Below, piece after piece: positions 15,093-22,278 of a DNA stretch of 22,407 nucleotides. The notes beneath the pieces are model-generated. The model worked only from the letters and a program-made list of their open reading frames with translations. It ran no database searches and had not been told where the DNA came from. A program made the position numbers and the translations under genes. The stretch lies in contig JBHASY010000019.1 of the NCBI GenBank assembly GCA_041831635.1, positions 1-22,407 on the forward strand. The letters run 5' to 3'. The stretch is from Acetoanaerobium sp041831635. GTDB taxonomy: Bacteria; Bacillota; Clostridia; Peptostreptococcales; Filifactoraceae. Each line of letters opens with the position of its first letter. Position 1 is the stretch's first letter.

Positions 15093-15715
15093 TATGCGTA
15101 CACCTCCTCTGTTTTTCTAACTGCTTCTTTTGTAATTATAAGTGAATCGTGATTTAGTATGTCATATACGTTTAGAGTGTTTACAAATGCAACATCTACT
15201 CCGGGGATGTTTCTTCCTGATTTAACAACGTTCGGAGCATTGTCAGCTGTTACCACAAGGGCTTTTTTCCCTGCATTTACAGCAGATAACATAGCTACTA
15301 AATCTTTAGTTTTAGGAGCATTCATTTCCAAAGCATCCAGCACTATTAGATTTCCCTCGTTTACCTTATCTGTCAAAACACTCTTAAGAGCAAGTCTTTT
15401 TACTTTTTTATTTACTTTGTAACTGTAATCTCTAGGTTTCGGTGCAAATACCACCCCTCCACCTATCCATTGCGGTGCTCTTGTACTACCTTGTCTTGCT
15501 CTACCTGTTCCTTTTTGTCTCCAAGGCTTTCTTCCTCCGCCTCTTACTTCCGCTCTGGTCTTAGCTGACTGAGTTCCTTGTCTTCTATTTGCAAGGTGGT
15601 TCTTTACTACTTCATATACAGAGTATTCGCTGATTTTTGATGCGAAAACACTTTCTGAAAGTTCAAGCTCTTCAACCTTTTGTCCGTTTATATTCAACAC
15701 ATCAACTTTAGGCAT
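15092..15715 (-). CDS. rplD: 50S ribosomal protein L4
   Basis: L4 is an early-assembly protein whose long loop reaches the exit tunnel; in E. coli it also represses the S10 operon through the rpsJ leader. The 207-residue product has VRGGGRKPWRQKGTGRARQG and STRAPQWIGGGVVFAPKPRD in the loop and a Rossmann-like body with LIVLDALEM and KKALVVTAD. ATG lies 9 bases after GGAGG. Its possible regulatory target here is the structured rpsJ leader, which is inference. Confidence 0.98.
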   Translation of the reverse strand: MPKVDVLNINGQKVEELELSESVFASKISEYSVYEVVKNHLANRRQGTQSAKTRAEVRGGGRKPWRQKGTGRARQGSTRAPQWIGGGVVFAPKPRDYSYKVNKKVKRLALKSVLTDKVNEGNLIVLDALEMNAPKTKDLVAMLSAVNAGKKALVVTADNAPNVVKSGRNIPGVDVAFVNTLNVYDILNHDSLIITKEAVRKTEEVYA

Positions 15716-15745
15716 TTTTGTGTTCCTCCTTTCCTATCTACTCGA

Positions 15746-16372
15746 TTAGCCTTTTACAGCCTTTTTAATTACCACTAGGCCTTTTTTAGGTCCTGGAACA
15801 GCACCTTTTATAAGGATAAGATTTTTTTCTACATCCACTTTAACTACTTCAAGGTTTTGAATAGTTACTCTTGATGCTCCCATTTGTCCTGCAAGTTTTT
15901 TCCCTTTGAAAACTCTTGACGGATCAGAAGCGGCTCCCATAGAACCCGGTCCTCTGTGATATCTGGAACCGTGAGACATAGGTCCTCTACTTTGATTATG
16001 TCTTTTTATAGGTCCTTGGAATCCTTTACCTTTTGAAGTTCCTACAGCGTCTACTTTTTCTCCGGCCTCAAACACATCTACCTTGATTTCTTGGCCCAAA
16101 GAATATGCTGATAAGTCTTGCACCTTAAATTCTCTTACGAATTTTTTAAAGCCTACTCCCGCTTTTGCAAAATGCCCTCTAAGAGGTTTGTTTACTCTCT
16201 TTTCTTTCGCTTCTCCAAAAGCAACTTGCACAGCTTCATAGCCGTCAGTTTCTTTGTTTTTGATTTGTGTTACCACCATAGGACCTGCCTCAATCACTGT
16301 TACCGGAACTAATCTTCCGTCTTCAGAAAAAACTTGAGTCATTCCTAATTTTCTTCCTAATACTGCTTTCAT
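15746..16372 (-). CDS. rplC: 50S ribosomal protein L3
   Basis: L3 is an assembly initiator whose extension reaches the peptidyl transferase centre. The 208-residue product starts MKAVLGRKLGMTQVFSEDGR, then has SKGKGFQGPIKRHNQSRGP and SHGSRYHRGPGSMG in the central extension, and LAGQMGASRVTIQNLEVVKV. ATG is 9 bases after GGAGG. It is separated from rpsJ by 97 bases with two hairpins, the largest gap inside the cluster. Confidence 0.98.
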   Translation of the reverse strand: MKAVLGRKLGMTQVFSEDGRLVPVTVIEAGPMVVTQIKNKETDGYEAVQVAFGEAKEKRVNKPLRGHFAKAGVGFKKFVREFKVQDLSAYSLGQEIKVDVFEAGEKVDAVGTSKGKGFQGPIKRHNQSRGPMSHGSRYHRGPGSMGAASDPSRVFKGKKLAGQMGASRVTIQNLEVVKVDVEKNLILIKGAVPGPKKGLVVIKKAVKG

Positions 16373-16403
16373 TTAAGTACACCTCCAATAATCTTACAGC
16401 GGA

Positions 16404-16452
16404 TTGCTGAGCAATCATACTAAGATAAGGTACTATCTATATGAAATACCTT
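16404..16452 (-). other. Two hairpins in the rpsJ-rplC spacer
   Basis: In the 97-base gap, GATTGC (16404-16409) pairs with GCAATC (16413-16418) around a 3-base loop, and TAAGGTA (16428-16434) pairs with TACCTTA (16447-16453) around a 12-base loop. Neither is followed by a U-run on the minus strand. They lie between the rpsJ stop and the rplC ribosome binding site and may be processing or control elements. Confidence 0.5.
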
Positions 16453-16469
16453 AACTTTTCTTATCAATC

Positions 16470-16781
16470 TTACAGTTTGATTTCTATATCCACGCCTGCC
16501 GGTAGATCTAATCTCATCAGAGAATCAACTGTTTTCGGACTAGGATCACTAATATCAATGAGTCTCTTGTGAGTTCTGATTTCAAACTGTTCTCTAGAGT
16601 CCTTGTATTTGTGAACCGCTCTTAAAATAGTTATGATTTGCTTTTCTGTAGGTAGCGGGATAGGTCCTGAAACAGTTGCTCCTGTCCCCTTAGCCGTTTC
16701 TACAATTTTCTCAGCTGACATATCTAAGATTCTGTGATCATAGGATTTCAGTCTGATTCTGATTTTTTGATTTTTTGACAT
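16470..16781 (-). CDS. rpsJ: 30S ribosomal protein S10
   Basis: S10 lies in the 30S head and, as NusE, also works with NusB in transcription antitermination. The 103-residue product has IRIRLKSYDHRILDMSAEKI near the start, GPIPLPTEKQIITILRA in the middle, then FEIRTHKRLIDISDPSPKTV; all are family hallmarks. ATG lies 7 bases after AGGAGG. It is the first gene of the S10-spc-alpha cluster, with its own strong promoter and a roughly 195-nt leader instead of the usual short link to tuf. Confidence 0.99.
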   Translation of the reverse strand: MSKNQKIRIRLKSYDHRILDMSAEKIVETAKGTGATVSGPIPLPTEKQIITILRAVHKYKDSREQFEIRTHKRLIDISDPSPKTVDSLMRLDLPAGVDIEIKL

Positions 16782-16976
16782 TTCTTTACCTCCTATCGTA
16801 CGATTATCGTACGACTCGACCTCTGAAAACTGTTCCGGGTGTTTCTAGTTGTGTGTTTAAAAAAAACAGTCTTACAGTGTCTCGTCGCCCCATTCCAGAT
16901 GTTGCATACTCCGTAGAAATTACCCAAGCAACAAACTTAGCAACCTTCTACATCATCGCATTTGTAAAAAACACAC
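16782..16976 (-). promoter_or_regulatory. Structured leader RNA of the S10 operon
   Basis: Between the predicted start near 16976 and rpsJ, one long stem forms from 16812 to 16887. Its segments are CGAC/GTCG, GAC/GTC, CTG/CAG and ACTGTT/AACAGT, with small internal loops, including opposed GA pairs in the minus-strand RNA, and a 30-base apical loop. Upstream, GTTGC and GCAAC can pair as well. Two TCGTACGA copies (16796-16803, 16807-16814) form another hairpin one base before the AGGAGG. It shares three bases with the long stem, so the two compete in part. I cannot assign a known leader family; autogenous control by a cluster protein such as L4 is a hypothesis. Confidence 0.6.
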
Positions 16977-16982
16977 TTACAT

Positions 16983-17011
16983 ATTATATCTTAATACACT
17001 TGCTATGACAA
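16983..17011 (-). promoter_or_regulatory. Strong sigma-A-type promoter for the S10-spc-alpha cluster
   Basis: On the minus strand a -35 of TTGTCA (17006-17011, 5 of 6 matches) and a perfect TATAAT -10 (16983-16988) are separated by exactly 17 bases. AT-rich DNA upstream could act as an UP element. The predicted start is near 16976. It replaces the usual read-through from tuf. Confidence 0.8.
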
Positions 17012-17326
17012 GCTTTTTTTGTGTATTTTTTAAAGTTTGTAAATACAACTTTTTATCTTCTAAAATTTTATTGCATCACAATATATTTATTTTCTAAACA
17101 CAAACAGGTATTCGTGAGCAATAAGCAATTTACTTACCCTTATAACAGTAGTTGTCTAAATTGCAGTATTGCTATATTTTATGCTCTACCAAAAAAATAA
17201 TAGTAATTATTCCGACTTTTTTCAAAAGATTTATTCTACAAACTATGAGGTAAATAACAGAAGAAAAAGAAAATAATTGCAAATTTACAATAACAGTTGA
17301 TATATTAGATAAAGACAATAATCTAC
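17012..17326. other. AT-rich spacer between the S10 promoter and the liv operon
   Basis: No supported gene is seen here. The stretch is AT-rich with T and A tracts. On the plus strand, short open frames at 17160-17276 and 17255-17358 lie in different phases, the second without a start codon. They could be a decayed gene or chance. Confidence 0.5.
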
Positions 17327-17413
17327 AAAAACCTCAGAGATGGATATTCTCCCCATAGGCGGTTTAGATCATAAAACCGTTTATATGGAAAGAGTATATT
17401 ACTCTGAGGTTTT
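17327..17413. terminator. 87-base imperfect palindrome after livF, probable terminator
   Basis: AAAACCTCAGAG (17328-17339) pairs with CTCTGAGGTTTT (17402-17413) as a perfect 12-bp outer stem. Imperfect pairing continues inward (ATAT, CTC and CCATA segments) to an inner CGGTTT/AAACCG stem. In minus-strand RNA the outer stem is followed by UUUUU, which fits termination of the liv transcript. Its length is far more than a terminator needs, so a repeat element or stable 3' structure is an alternative. Confidence 0.65.
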
Positions 17414-17439
17414 AATTTTACAACAACTATATATGTTTT

Positions 17440-18147
17440 TTAGTGCTTCTTGCCCAGATAAGCTTCCTGTATCCTCTCATCTTTTAATAAATCTTTTGCA
17501 TCTCCCTCTAAGGTAACAACACCTTGTTCCAAAATATATGCTTTGTTTGCTACTGAAAGAGCCTTATAAGCGTTTTGCTCTACAAGTAGAATTGTCTTAC
17601 CCATTTTTTGAATTTCTTCTACTATTTCAAATATAGTTTTGATAAACAGTGGAGCAAGTCCAAGTGACGGCTCGTCAAGTAATACTAAATCCGGGTTGAT
17701 CATTATTCCTCTTCCCATTGCAAGCATCTGCTGTTCTCCACCGGAAAGAGTTCCTGCAACTTGGTTGATTCTTTCCTCCAGTCTAGGGAAAAGTTTAAAT
17801 ATTCCTTTTAAATCCTCTTCGATTTTGTCCTTGTCGTTTCTAAGGTAGGCTCCCATATACAGATTTTCTTTTACGGTAAGATTAGCAAATATAATTCTAC
17901 CCTCCGGAACTTGACATATACCTGCTCCTACTATTTTATGAGGAATTTTAGTAAGAGGCTCTCCTTTGTAGATTATTTCTCCCTCTTTGGCCTTAACTAT
18001 TCCACTGATACAGTTAAGAAGAGTGGATTTTCCGGCTCCGTTTGAACCTATGATGGACACGACGTCGCCCTCTTTAACGTCAATAGATACTCCTCTTAAT
18101 GCGTGTATCCCACCGTAGTATACGTTTAAGTTTTTTATCTTAAGCAT
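17440..18147 (-). CDS. livF: Branched-chain amino acid ABC transporter ATPase LivF
   Basis: LivF is one of two cytoplasmic ATPases that drive the LIV-type importer. The 235-residue product has Walker A GSNGAGKST (34-42), the signature LSGGEQQ (134-140), Walker B LVLLDEP (154-160) and VEQN (189-192) at the switch position, where LivF proteins typically have Gln rather than His. PEGRIIFANLTVKENL is a LivF hallmark. The ATG directly follows the livG TAA, and its AAGGAGG lies in the livG end. It is the last gene of the operon. Confidence 0.96.
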   Translation of the reverse strand: MLKIKNLNVYYGGIHALRGVSIDVKEGDVVSIIGSNGAGKSTLLNCISGIVKAKEGEIIYKGEPLTKIPHKIVGAGICQVPEGRIIFANLTVKENLYMGAYLRNDKDKIEEDLKGIFKLFPRLEERINQVAGTLSGGEQQMLAMGRGIMINPDLVLLDEPSLGLAPLFIKTIFEIVEEIQKMGKTILLVEQNAYKALSVANKAYILEQGVVTLEGDAKDLLKDERIQEAYLGKKH

Positions 18148-18918
18148 TTATTCTTCCTCCTTTCCAAGATAAGCTTCGATTACATTTTTATCATCTTGGA
18201 TTTCTTTCGGAGTACCCTGTGCCAGAGGAAGCCCAAAATTAAGTACAAAAATTCTGTCGCACACACCCATGATAAGATCCATATGATGCTCTATTACCAA
18301 AACTGTCACATTTAACTTATCTCTTATCTCTCTTATAAGATCCATAAGTCTAAGAGTTTCCTCAGGGTTCATCCCTGCTGCCGGTTCATCCAGCAAGATA
18401 AGTTTCGGATTAAGTGCAAGCGCTCTCGCAATCTCCAGCCTTCTTTGAAGTCCATATGGCAGATTTGATGCCAGCATAGCTTTATGCTGAGTAAGTCCCA
18501 TAAATTCCATCAAGTCTTCGGCTTTTTTTGCAAGAAGTTTTTCTTCATTTTTAAATTTTTTAGTTCTGAATATACTATCCAAAAGTCCATATCCCGCCGA
18601 TTTATGGCAGGCAATCAGTACATTTTCATAGGTAGTGAGATTTTTAAACAGCCTTATATTTTGAAAGGTTCTGGTTATCCCTGTATTTGCAATTTGGAAA
18701 GGTTTCAGTCCGCTAATAGACTTTCCTTCAAATAAAATATCTCCTTCTGTAAGATTGTATATCCCCGTAATTAAGTTAAATATGGTAGTTTTCCCGGCAC
18801 CATTTGGTCCTATAAGTCCAAATATCTCGCCCTTTTTAATGCTGAAATCCACTCCGCCTACCGCAGTCAGTCCTCCAAATTTTTTGGTGACATTTTTTAA
18901 TGTTAGCATCTCGCTCAT
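18148..18918 (-). CDS. livG: Branched-chain amino acid ABC transporter ATPase LivG
   Basis: LivG is the partner ATPase of LivF. The 256-residue product has Walker A GPNGAGKTT (37-45), Q-loop TRTFQNIRLF (82-91), Walker B LILLDEP (173-179), AAGMNPEET, and the switch His211 in VIEHHMD. The signature region reads LPYGLQRR (153-160), slightly different from the usual L(S/A)YGxQRR, but Gly and Gln are kept. The ATG overlaps the livM stop (TAATG), with GAGGTG inside livM, so translation is coupled. Confidence 0.96.
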   Translation of the reverse strand: MSEMLTLKNVTKKFGGLTAVGGVDFSIKKGEIFGLIGPNGAGKTTIFNLITGIYNLTEGDILFEGKSISGLKPFQIANTGITRTFQNIRLFKNLTTYENVLIACHKSAGYGLLDSIFRTKKFKNEEKLLAKKAEDLMEFMGLTQHKAMLASNLPYGLQRRLEIARALALNPKLILLDEPAAGMNPEETLRLMDLIREIRDKLNVTVLVIEHHMDLIMGVCDRIFVLNFGLPLAQGTPKEIQDDKNVIEAYLGKEEE

Positions 18919-19784
18919 TAAATATTCACCTCTTTTTCCTTATTAAATAATTTTTTTATAAATTTAAAACTAAGTTCTTTTCCTCCCATAAGCCCTCTAG
19001 GTCTGCTTATCATAATAGCAATAACGGCAAGTCCGTAGATTACAAGTCTCCATTGATAGAAATCTCTGAGTATCTCAGGCAGTGCGGTAAGAATTACGGC
19101 ACCTATTACACTTCCTGTAATACTTCCAAGACCACCGAAGATTACTATGATAGTAAGCTCTGTAGACTTAACCATCTGGAACATAAGCGGCTGCAAATAT
19201 CCAAGATAATGTGCAAGCATCCCGCCTGCAACACCTGCATAAAGTGCACTTATTCCAAGCGAAGTCATCTTATATCTAAACACATCTATTCCAACTATCT
19301 GAGATGCGAGTTCTTCCTCTCTTATAGCTTTCATATTTCTTCCATGTCTGGAATTTATTATAAATACCATTACAACAATTGCAATAATATCTATAATCAT
19401 TACGTTCTCAAATGTAGTATATAAAGGTATCCCCGCCCAACCTCTGGAACCTCCGAAATACTGAATATTGTCAAGAATAAGTCTGATAGCCTCTCCGAAA
19501 CCGAGTGTTGCTATACAAAAGTAGTCGCCTTTCAAGTTAAGTGTAAACTTTCCTATTACCAAACTGATAAGTGCCGCTACAATACCTCCTACTAATAACG
19601 CAGGAATAAATGGAAGTCCTATCTTAACAGTCATCATAGTCGTCATATATGCGCCTATTGCCATAAATCCTGCATGCCCAAAAGAAAAAAGTCCTGTAAA
19701 TCCTGTAAGAAGAGATAGTCCTAACACTGTCAAGAGATTTATTCCAGCGAGTATGAGTACCCCTTGTACATAATACATATCCAT
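18918..19784 (-). CDS. livM: Branched-chain amino acid ABC transporter permease LivM
   Basis: LivM is one of the two membrane subunits forming the transport path. The 288-residue product is strongly hydrophobic with about eight or more spans, the family blocks GLFSFGHAGFMAIGAY (31-46) and IATLGFGEAIRL (91-102), and the cytoplasmic coupling loop GRNMKAIREEELASQIVGID (148-167) that contacts the ATPases. ATG is 7 bases after GGAGG. It starts 12 bases after livH and overlaps livG by one base. Confidence 0.95.
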   Translation of the reverse strand: MDMYYVQGVLILAGINLLTVLGLSLLTGFTGLFSFGHAGFMAIGAYMTTMMTVKIGLPFIPALLVGGIVAALISLVIGKFTLNLKGDYFCIATLGFGEAIRLILDNIQYFGGSRGWAGIPLYTTFENVMIIDIIAIVVMVFIINSRHGRNMKAIREEELASQIVGIDVFRYKMTSLGISALYAGVAGGMLAHYLGYLQPLMFQMVKSTELTIIVIFGGLGSITGSVIGAVILTALPEILRDFYQWRLVIYGLAVIAIMISRPRGLMGGKELSFKFIKKLFNKEKEVNI

Positions 19785-19796
19785 AGTTATCCCTCC

Positions 19797-20675
19797 TTAT
19801 GCCTTATCCTCGTTAGATTTACCCATAATTCCCATAGGTCTGAATACAAGTACCACAATTAGTAGTGCGAAAGCTATTAAATCCCTATACTGTGATGAAA
19901 AATAACCTGAGGTTACAGTTTCTATGAGTCCTAATAAAATAGATCCTATTACTGCACCCTGTAAGCTTCCCAGTCCGCCAAATACTGCTGCAATAAACGA
20001 TTTCATAGTTATATTACCTATTTGCGGATATACAGTGTATTTCATTCCGAAAAGCACCCCCGCTATCCCTGCAAGTATTCCTCCAAGTAAGAATATAGTA
20101 AATATTACTTTATCGACATTTACTCCCATAAGAGTGCTTCCTTTTGAACTGTAAGAAGTAGCTCTAATAGCAAGTCCTATCTTGGTTTTTTCTATTATGT
20201 AAACCAGTACGCTTAGGCTTATAGCTGAAATTACGAACATAAGAACGTCAAGTCTTCCTATAGTTAAATCTCCTATTTGAATAGGGGTAGCAGAAAATAC
20301 CTGCGGATAAGTTCTAAATGTAGGCCCTATAGTTGCTACAATAATGTTTTCTAAAAATATAGATGCTCCCATCGCTGATATAATAAAATATAGAAACGGT
20401 GCGTTTCTTTTTCTAAGCGGGTTATATGCTACTTTTTCAACTACTATTGCAAGTATCCCGGATCCTACAGCTGCAGTTAAAAAAGCAACAGGAAAGCTAA
20501 AGTTAAATAATGAGATACAGAAAAATCCTATATATGAACCTATCATTATAACCCCGCCATGGGCAAAGTTAGAAAAGTTCATAATACTATAAACCAGCGA
20601 GTATCCAACTGCCATAAGAGCGTATACACTCCCGATAGACAAGCCGTTTATAAGCTGTTGTATAAATCCGATCAT
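19797..20675 (-). CDS. livH: Branched-chain amino acid ABC transporter permease LivH
   Basis: LivH pairs with LivM in the membrane. The 292-residue product starts MIGFIQQLINGLSIGSVYAL, has MNFSNFAHGGVIMIGSYIG (32-50) typical of LivH, and a coupling loop at about 163-190 with IGLAIRATSYSS and LMGVNVDKV. ATG is 8 bases after AAAGGGG, a weaker ribosome binding site than its neighbours. It follows livJ after 262 bases containing a hairpin, which may lower its expression compared with the binding protein. Confidence 0.95.
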   Translation of the reverse strand: MIGFIQQLINGLSIGSVYALMAVGYSLVYSIMNFSNFAHGGVIMIGSYIGFFCISLFNFSFPVAFLTAAVGSGILAIVVEKVAYNPLRKRNAPFLYFIISAMGASIFLENIIVATIGPTFRTYPQVFSATPIQIGDLTIGRLDVLMFVISAISLSVLVYIIEKTKIGLAIRATSYSSKGSTLMGVNVDKVIFTIFLLGGILAGIAGVLFGMKYTVYPQIGNITMKSFIAAVFGGLGSLQGAVIGSILLGLIETVTSGYFSSQYRDLIAFALLIVVLVFRPMGIMGKSNEDKA

Positions 20676-20937
20676 CTAATTGACCCCTTTCATTTCTTGT
20701 ATAGTCAATTTCAAATGCAATTAACAAATCTCACACGAACACATCTTCTTAAAATAAAATTCCTACAGAAAAAAACAAACTTTAGATAAGCCTGTTATAA
20801 AATCAAATAGCAAAGCCTAATTTAATACTTTTAAAAAAGACTTTGCTACTATTTAGTGTTAAAACTATATTCTCTTTGTTTAATAGTAACTTCGACTGCT
20901 TATTAAGTGAGAAGTCTTATTTAAAATCCAAATCGTT
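20676..20937 (-). other. livJ-livH spacer with hairpin
   Basis: The 262-base spacer is AT-rich and has no gene. AAATAG-CAAAG (20805-20815) pairs with CTTTGC-TACTATTT (20841-20854) apart from a small bulge. It is followed on the minus strand by a moderately T-rich stretch (ATTTGATTTTAT). It may be a partial terminator or a 3' stabiliser for the livJ message. Confidence 0.5.
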
Positions 20938-22116
20938 TTATTGAGCTGCGTATTTTTCTTGGAACTCGTAGTTTCCACCTGTGATTTTAATTATAGCAGC
21001 CTCTTTACCCTCCGGGTTATGAGTTTCAGGACTTATGTTTATATTTCCTGTGATTCCTTGTACTTGTGTAGTCGACATAGCTTTTGCTATAGCCTCAGAG
21101 TCTGTTGAATTTGCATTTATTACAGCCTGCTCAAATAATCTAAATGCATCATGAACAAGATATCCATTGATTTCTAAGTTTTTGTTGTATTTAGCTTTGT
21201 ATTTTTCTTGGAAAGGAATTATGTCAGGGTCATTGAAATCCAAGTGATTTACTACATAACTTCCTTCTATAGCATCACTAGCCATCTCTATAAGTTGATC
21301 TGACGGCCATCCATCTCCACCCATTAGAACAGAAGTAATTCCCAGTTCTCTTGCTTGGTTAGCACTAAGAGCAACTTCTTTATAGTAGTAAGGCATAAAG
21401 ATTACTTCCGGTTGAGCCTCTTTGATTTTGCTAAGTTGTGCTCTAAAGTCAACATCTCCGGCTTTAAATCCTTCTTTAGCTACTATAGTACCACCTTTTT
21501 CAGTAAATGTTTTCTCAAAGAACTCAGTAAGACCTTGAGAATAGTCACTAGTTACATCGTATAGTATAGCCGCTTTAGTAAAGTTTAACTTTTCAGCCGC
21601 ATATCCTGCTGCTACTGCACCTTGATATGGGTCGATAAAACAAATTCTAAAGTTATATGGTTTTACGCTTCCGTCGTCGTTTACTGTAACTTTAGGGTTA
21701 GTAGCAACTGTAGCTATATCAGCTACTTTCATTTGTTCTAATACCCCTGAGATGGAAATCGCTTGCCCACTTGCATTAGGTCCAAGTATAGCAACTACTT
21801 TGTCTTGAGAGGTAAGTCTCTTAACAGCATTAACCGCCTCGGTTGCATCTCCTCTGGTATCATAACCGATTACTTCAACTTGTTTTCCCAGTATTCCACC
21901 TGCTGCATTTGTTTCTTCAACTACCATTTTTAAAGTGTCAAATTCGCAAGTTCCCCATACAGCTTGATCTCCTGTAAGAGAACCTATCCATCCGATTTTA
22001 ATTGTATCGCTGTCTGACGCTGTATCTCCTCCAGCGGCTTGTTGACTTGAGCAACCTGCAAAAAGCATAGTGCTTAATACAAAAATCAGAAGTAAATATG
22101 TAACAATTCTTTTCAT
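20938..22116 (-). CDS. livJ: Branched-chain amino acid-binding lipoprotein LivJ
   Basis: This surface lipoprotein captures the substrate for the LivHMGF importer. The 392-residue product starts MKRIVTYLLLIFVLSTML and has a lipobox ending LFAGC with Cys22 as the lipid site, a short Ser/Gln/Gly linker, then the type I periplasmic-binding fold (IKIGWIGSLTGDQAVWG onward to the C-terminus). The ATG at 22116 is chosen because it lies 9 bases after GGGAGG; an upstream in-frame ATG at 22125 touches that site and cannot be used efficiently. Leu/Ile/Val is the usual ligand, but other hydrophobic or small amino acids are possible. Confidence 0.94.
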   Translation of the reverse strand: MKRIVTYLLLIFVLSTMLFAGCSSQQAAGGDTASDSDTIKIGWIGSLTGDQAVWGTCEFDTLKMVVEETNAAGGILGKQVEVIGYDTRGDATEAVNAVKRLTSQDKVVAILGPNASGQAISISGVLEQMKVADIATVATNPKVTVNDDGSVKPYNFRICFIDPYQGAVAAGYAAEKLNFTKAAILYDVTSDYSQGLTEFFEKTFTEKGGTIVAKEGFKAGDVDFRAQLSKIKEAQPEVIFMPYYYKEVALSANQARELGITSVLMGGDGWPSDQLIEMASDAIEGSYVVNHLDFNDPDIIPFQEKYKAKYNKNLEINGYLVHDAFRLFEQAVINANSTDSEAIAKAMSTTQVQGITGNINISPETHNPEGKEAAIIKITGGNYEFQEKYAAQ

Positions 22117-22154
22117 GCCTTTCATCCTCCCTTTGAGTTATATTTTTCTCGTTC

Positions 22155-22183
22155 AGTATACCACAACGGTGGTGTATACTCAA
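22155..22183 (-). promoter_or_regulatory. livJ promoter with inverted repeat in the spacer
   Basis: On the minus strand a -35 of TTGAGT (22178-22183) and -10 of TATACT (22155-22160) are 17 bases apart. The region 22156-22179 is an inverted repeat: CCAC (22161-22164) and GTGG (22169-22172) around AACG, flanked by GTATA and TATAC. The repeat fills the spacer and touches both hexamers, a position typical for a repressor operator. AT-rich DNA upstream could be an UP element. The predicted start is about 32 nt ahead of the livJ ATG. Confidence 0.65.
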
Positions 22184-22236
22184 CATTTTATTTTTCTAAA
22201 TGTTTAATTTTTTTTACTAAAAAATATCCGGTACAC

Positions 22237-22272
22237 AAAAAAACACATAGGAAAAATCCTATGTGTTTTTTT
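22237..22272 (-). terminator. Intrinsic terminator of tuf
   Basis: CACATAGGA (22244-22252) and TCCTATGTG (22257-22265) form a perfect 9-bp stem with a 4-base loop, flanked by a run of A on one side and T on the other. On the minus strand it ends in seven T. It lies 6 bases after the tuf stop and separates tuf from the liv operon; it could also work from the plus strand. Confidence 0.92.
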
Positions 22273-22278
22273 ATATAA

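Noticed and set aside
16775..17008. Plus-strand frame of 77 codons across the rpsJ leader
   Set aside because: It overlaps the strong minus-strand promoter and structured leader, has no ribosome binding site, and its protein is not recognisable.
17012..17326. Riboswitch, T-box or small RNA gene in the long spacer
   Set aside because: No specifier-loop, T-box sequence or recognisable conserved RNA core was seen; the stretch is simple AT-rich DNA.
22117..22125. Upstream ATG giving livJ three extra residues
   Set aside because: It directly touches the GGAGG ribosome binding site; the ATG at 22116 has 9-base spacing and a normal lipoprotein signal peptide.
16782..22278. Insertion sequence or transposon ends around the liv operon
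   Set aside because: No transposase gene, matching terminal inverted repeats or target duplication could be found on the two sides.
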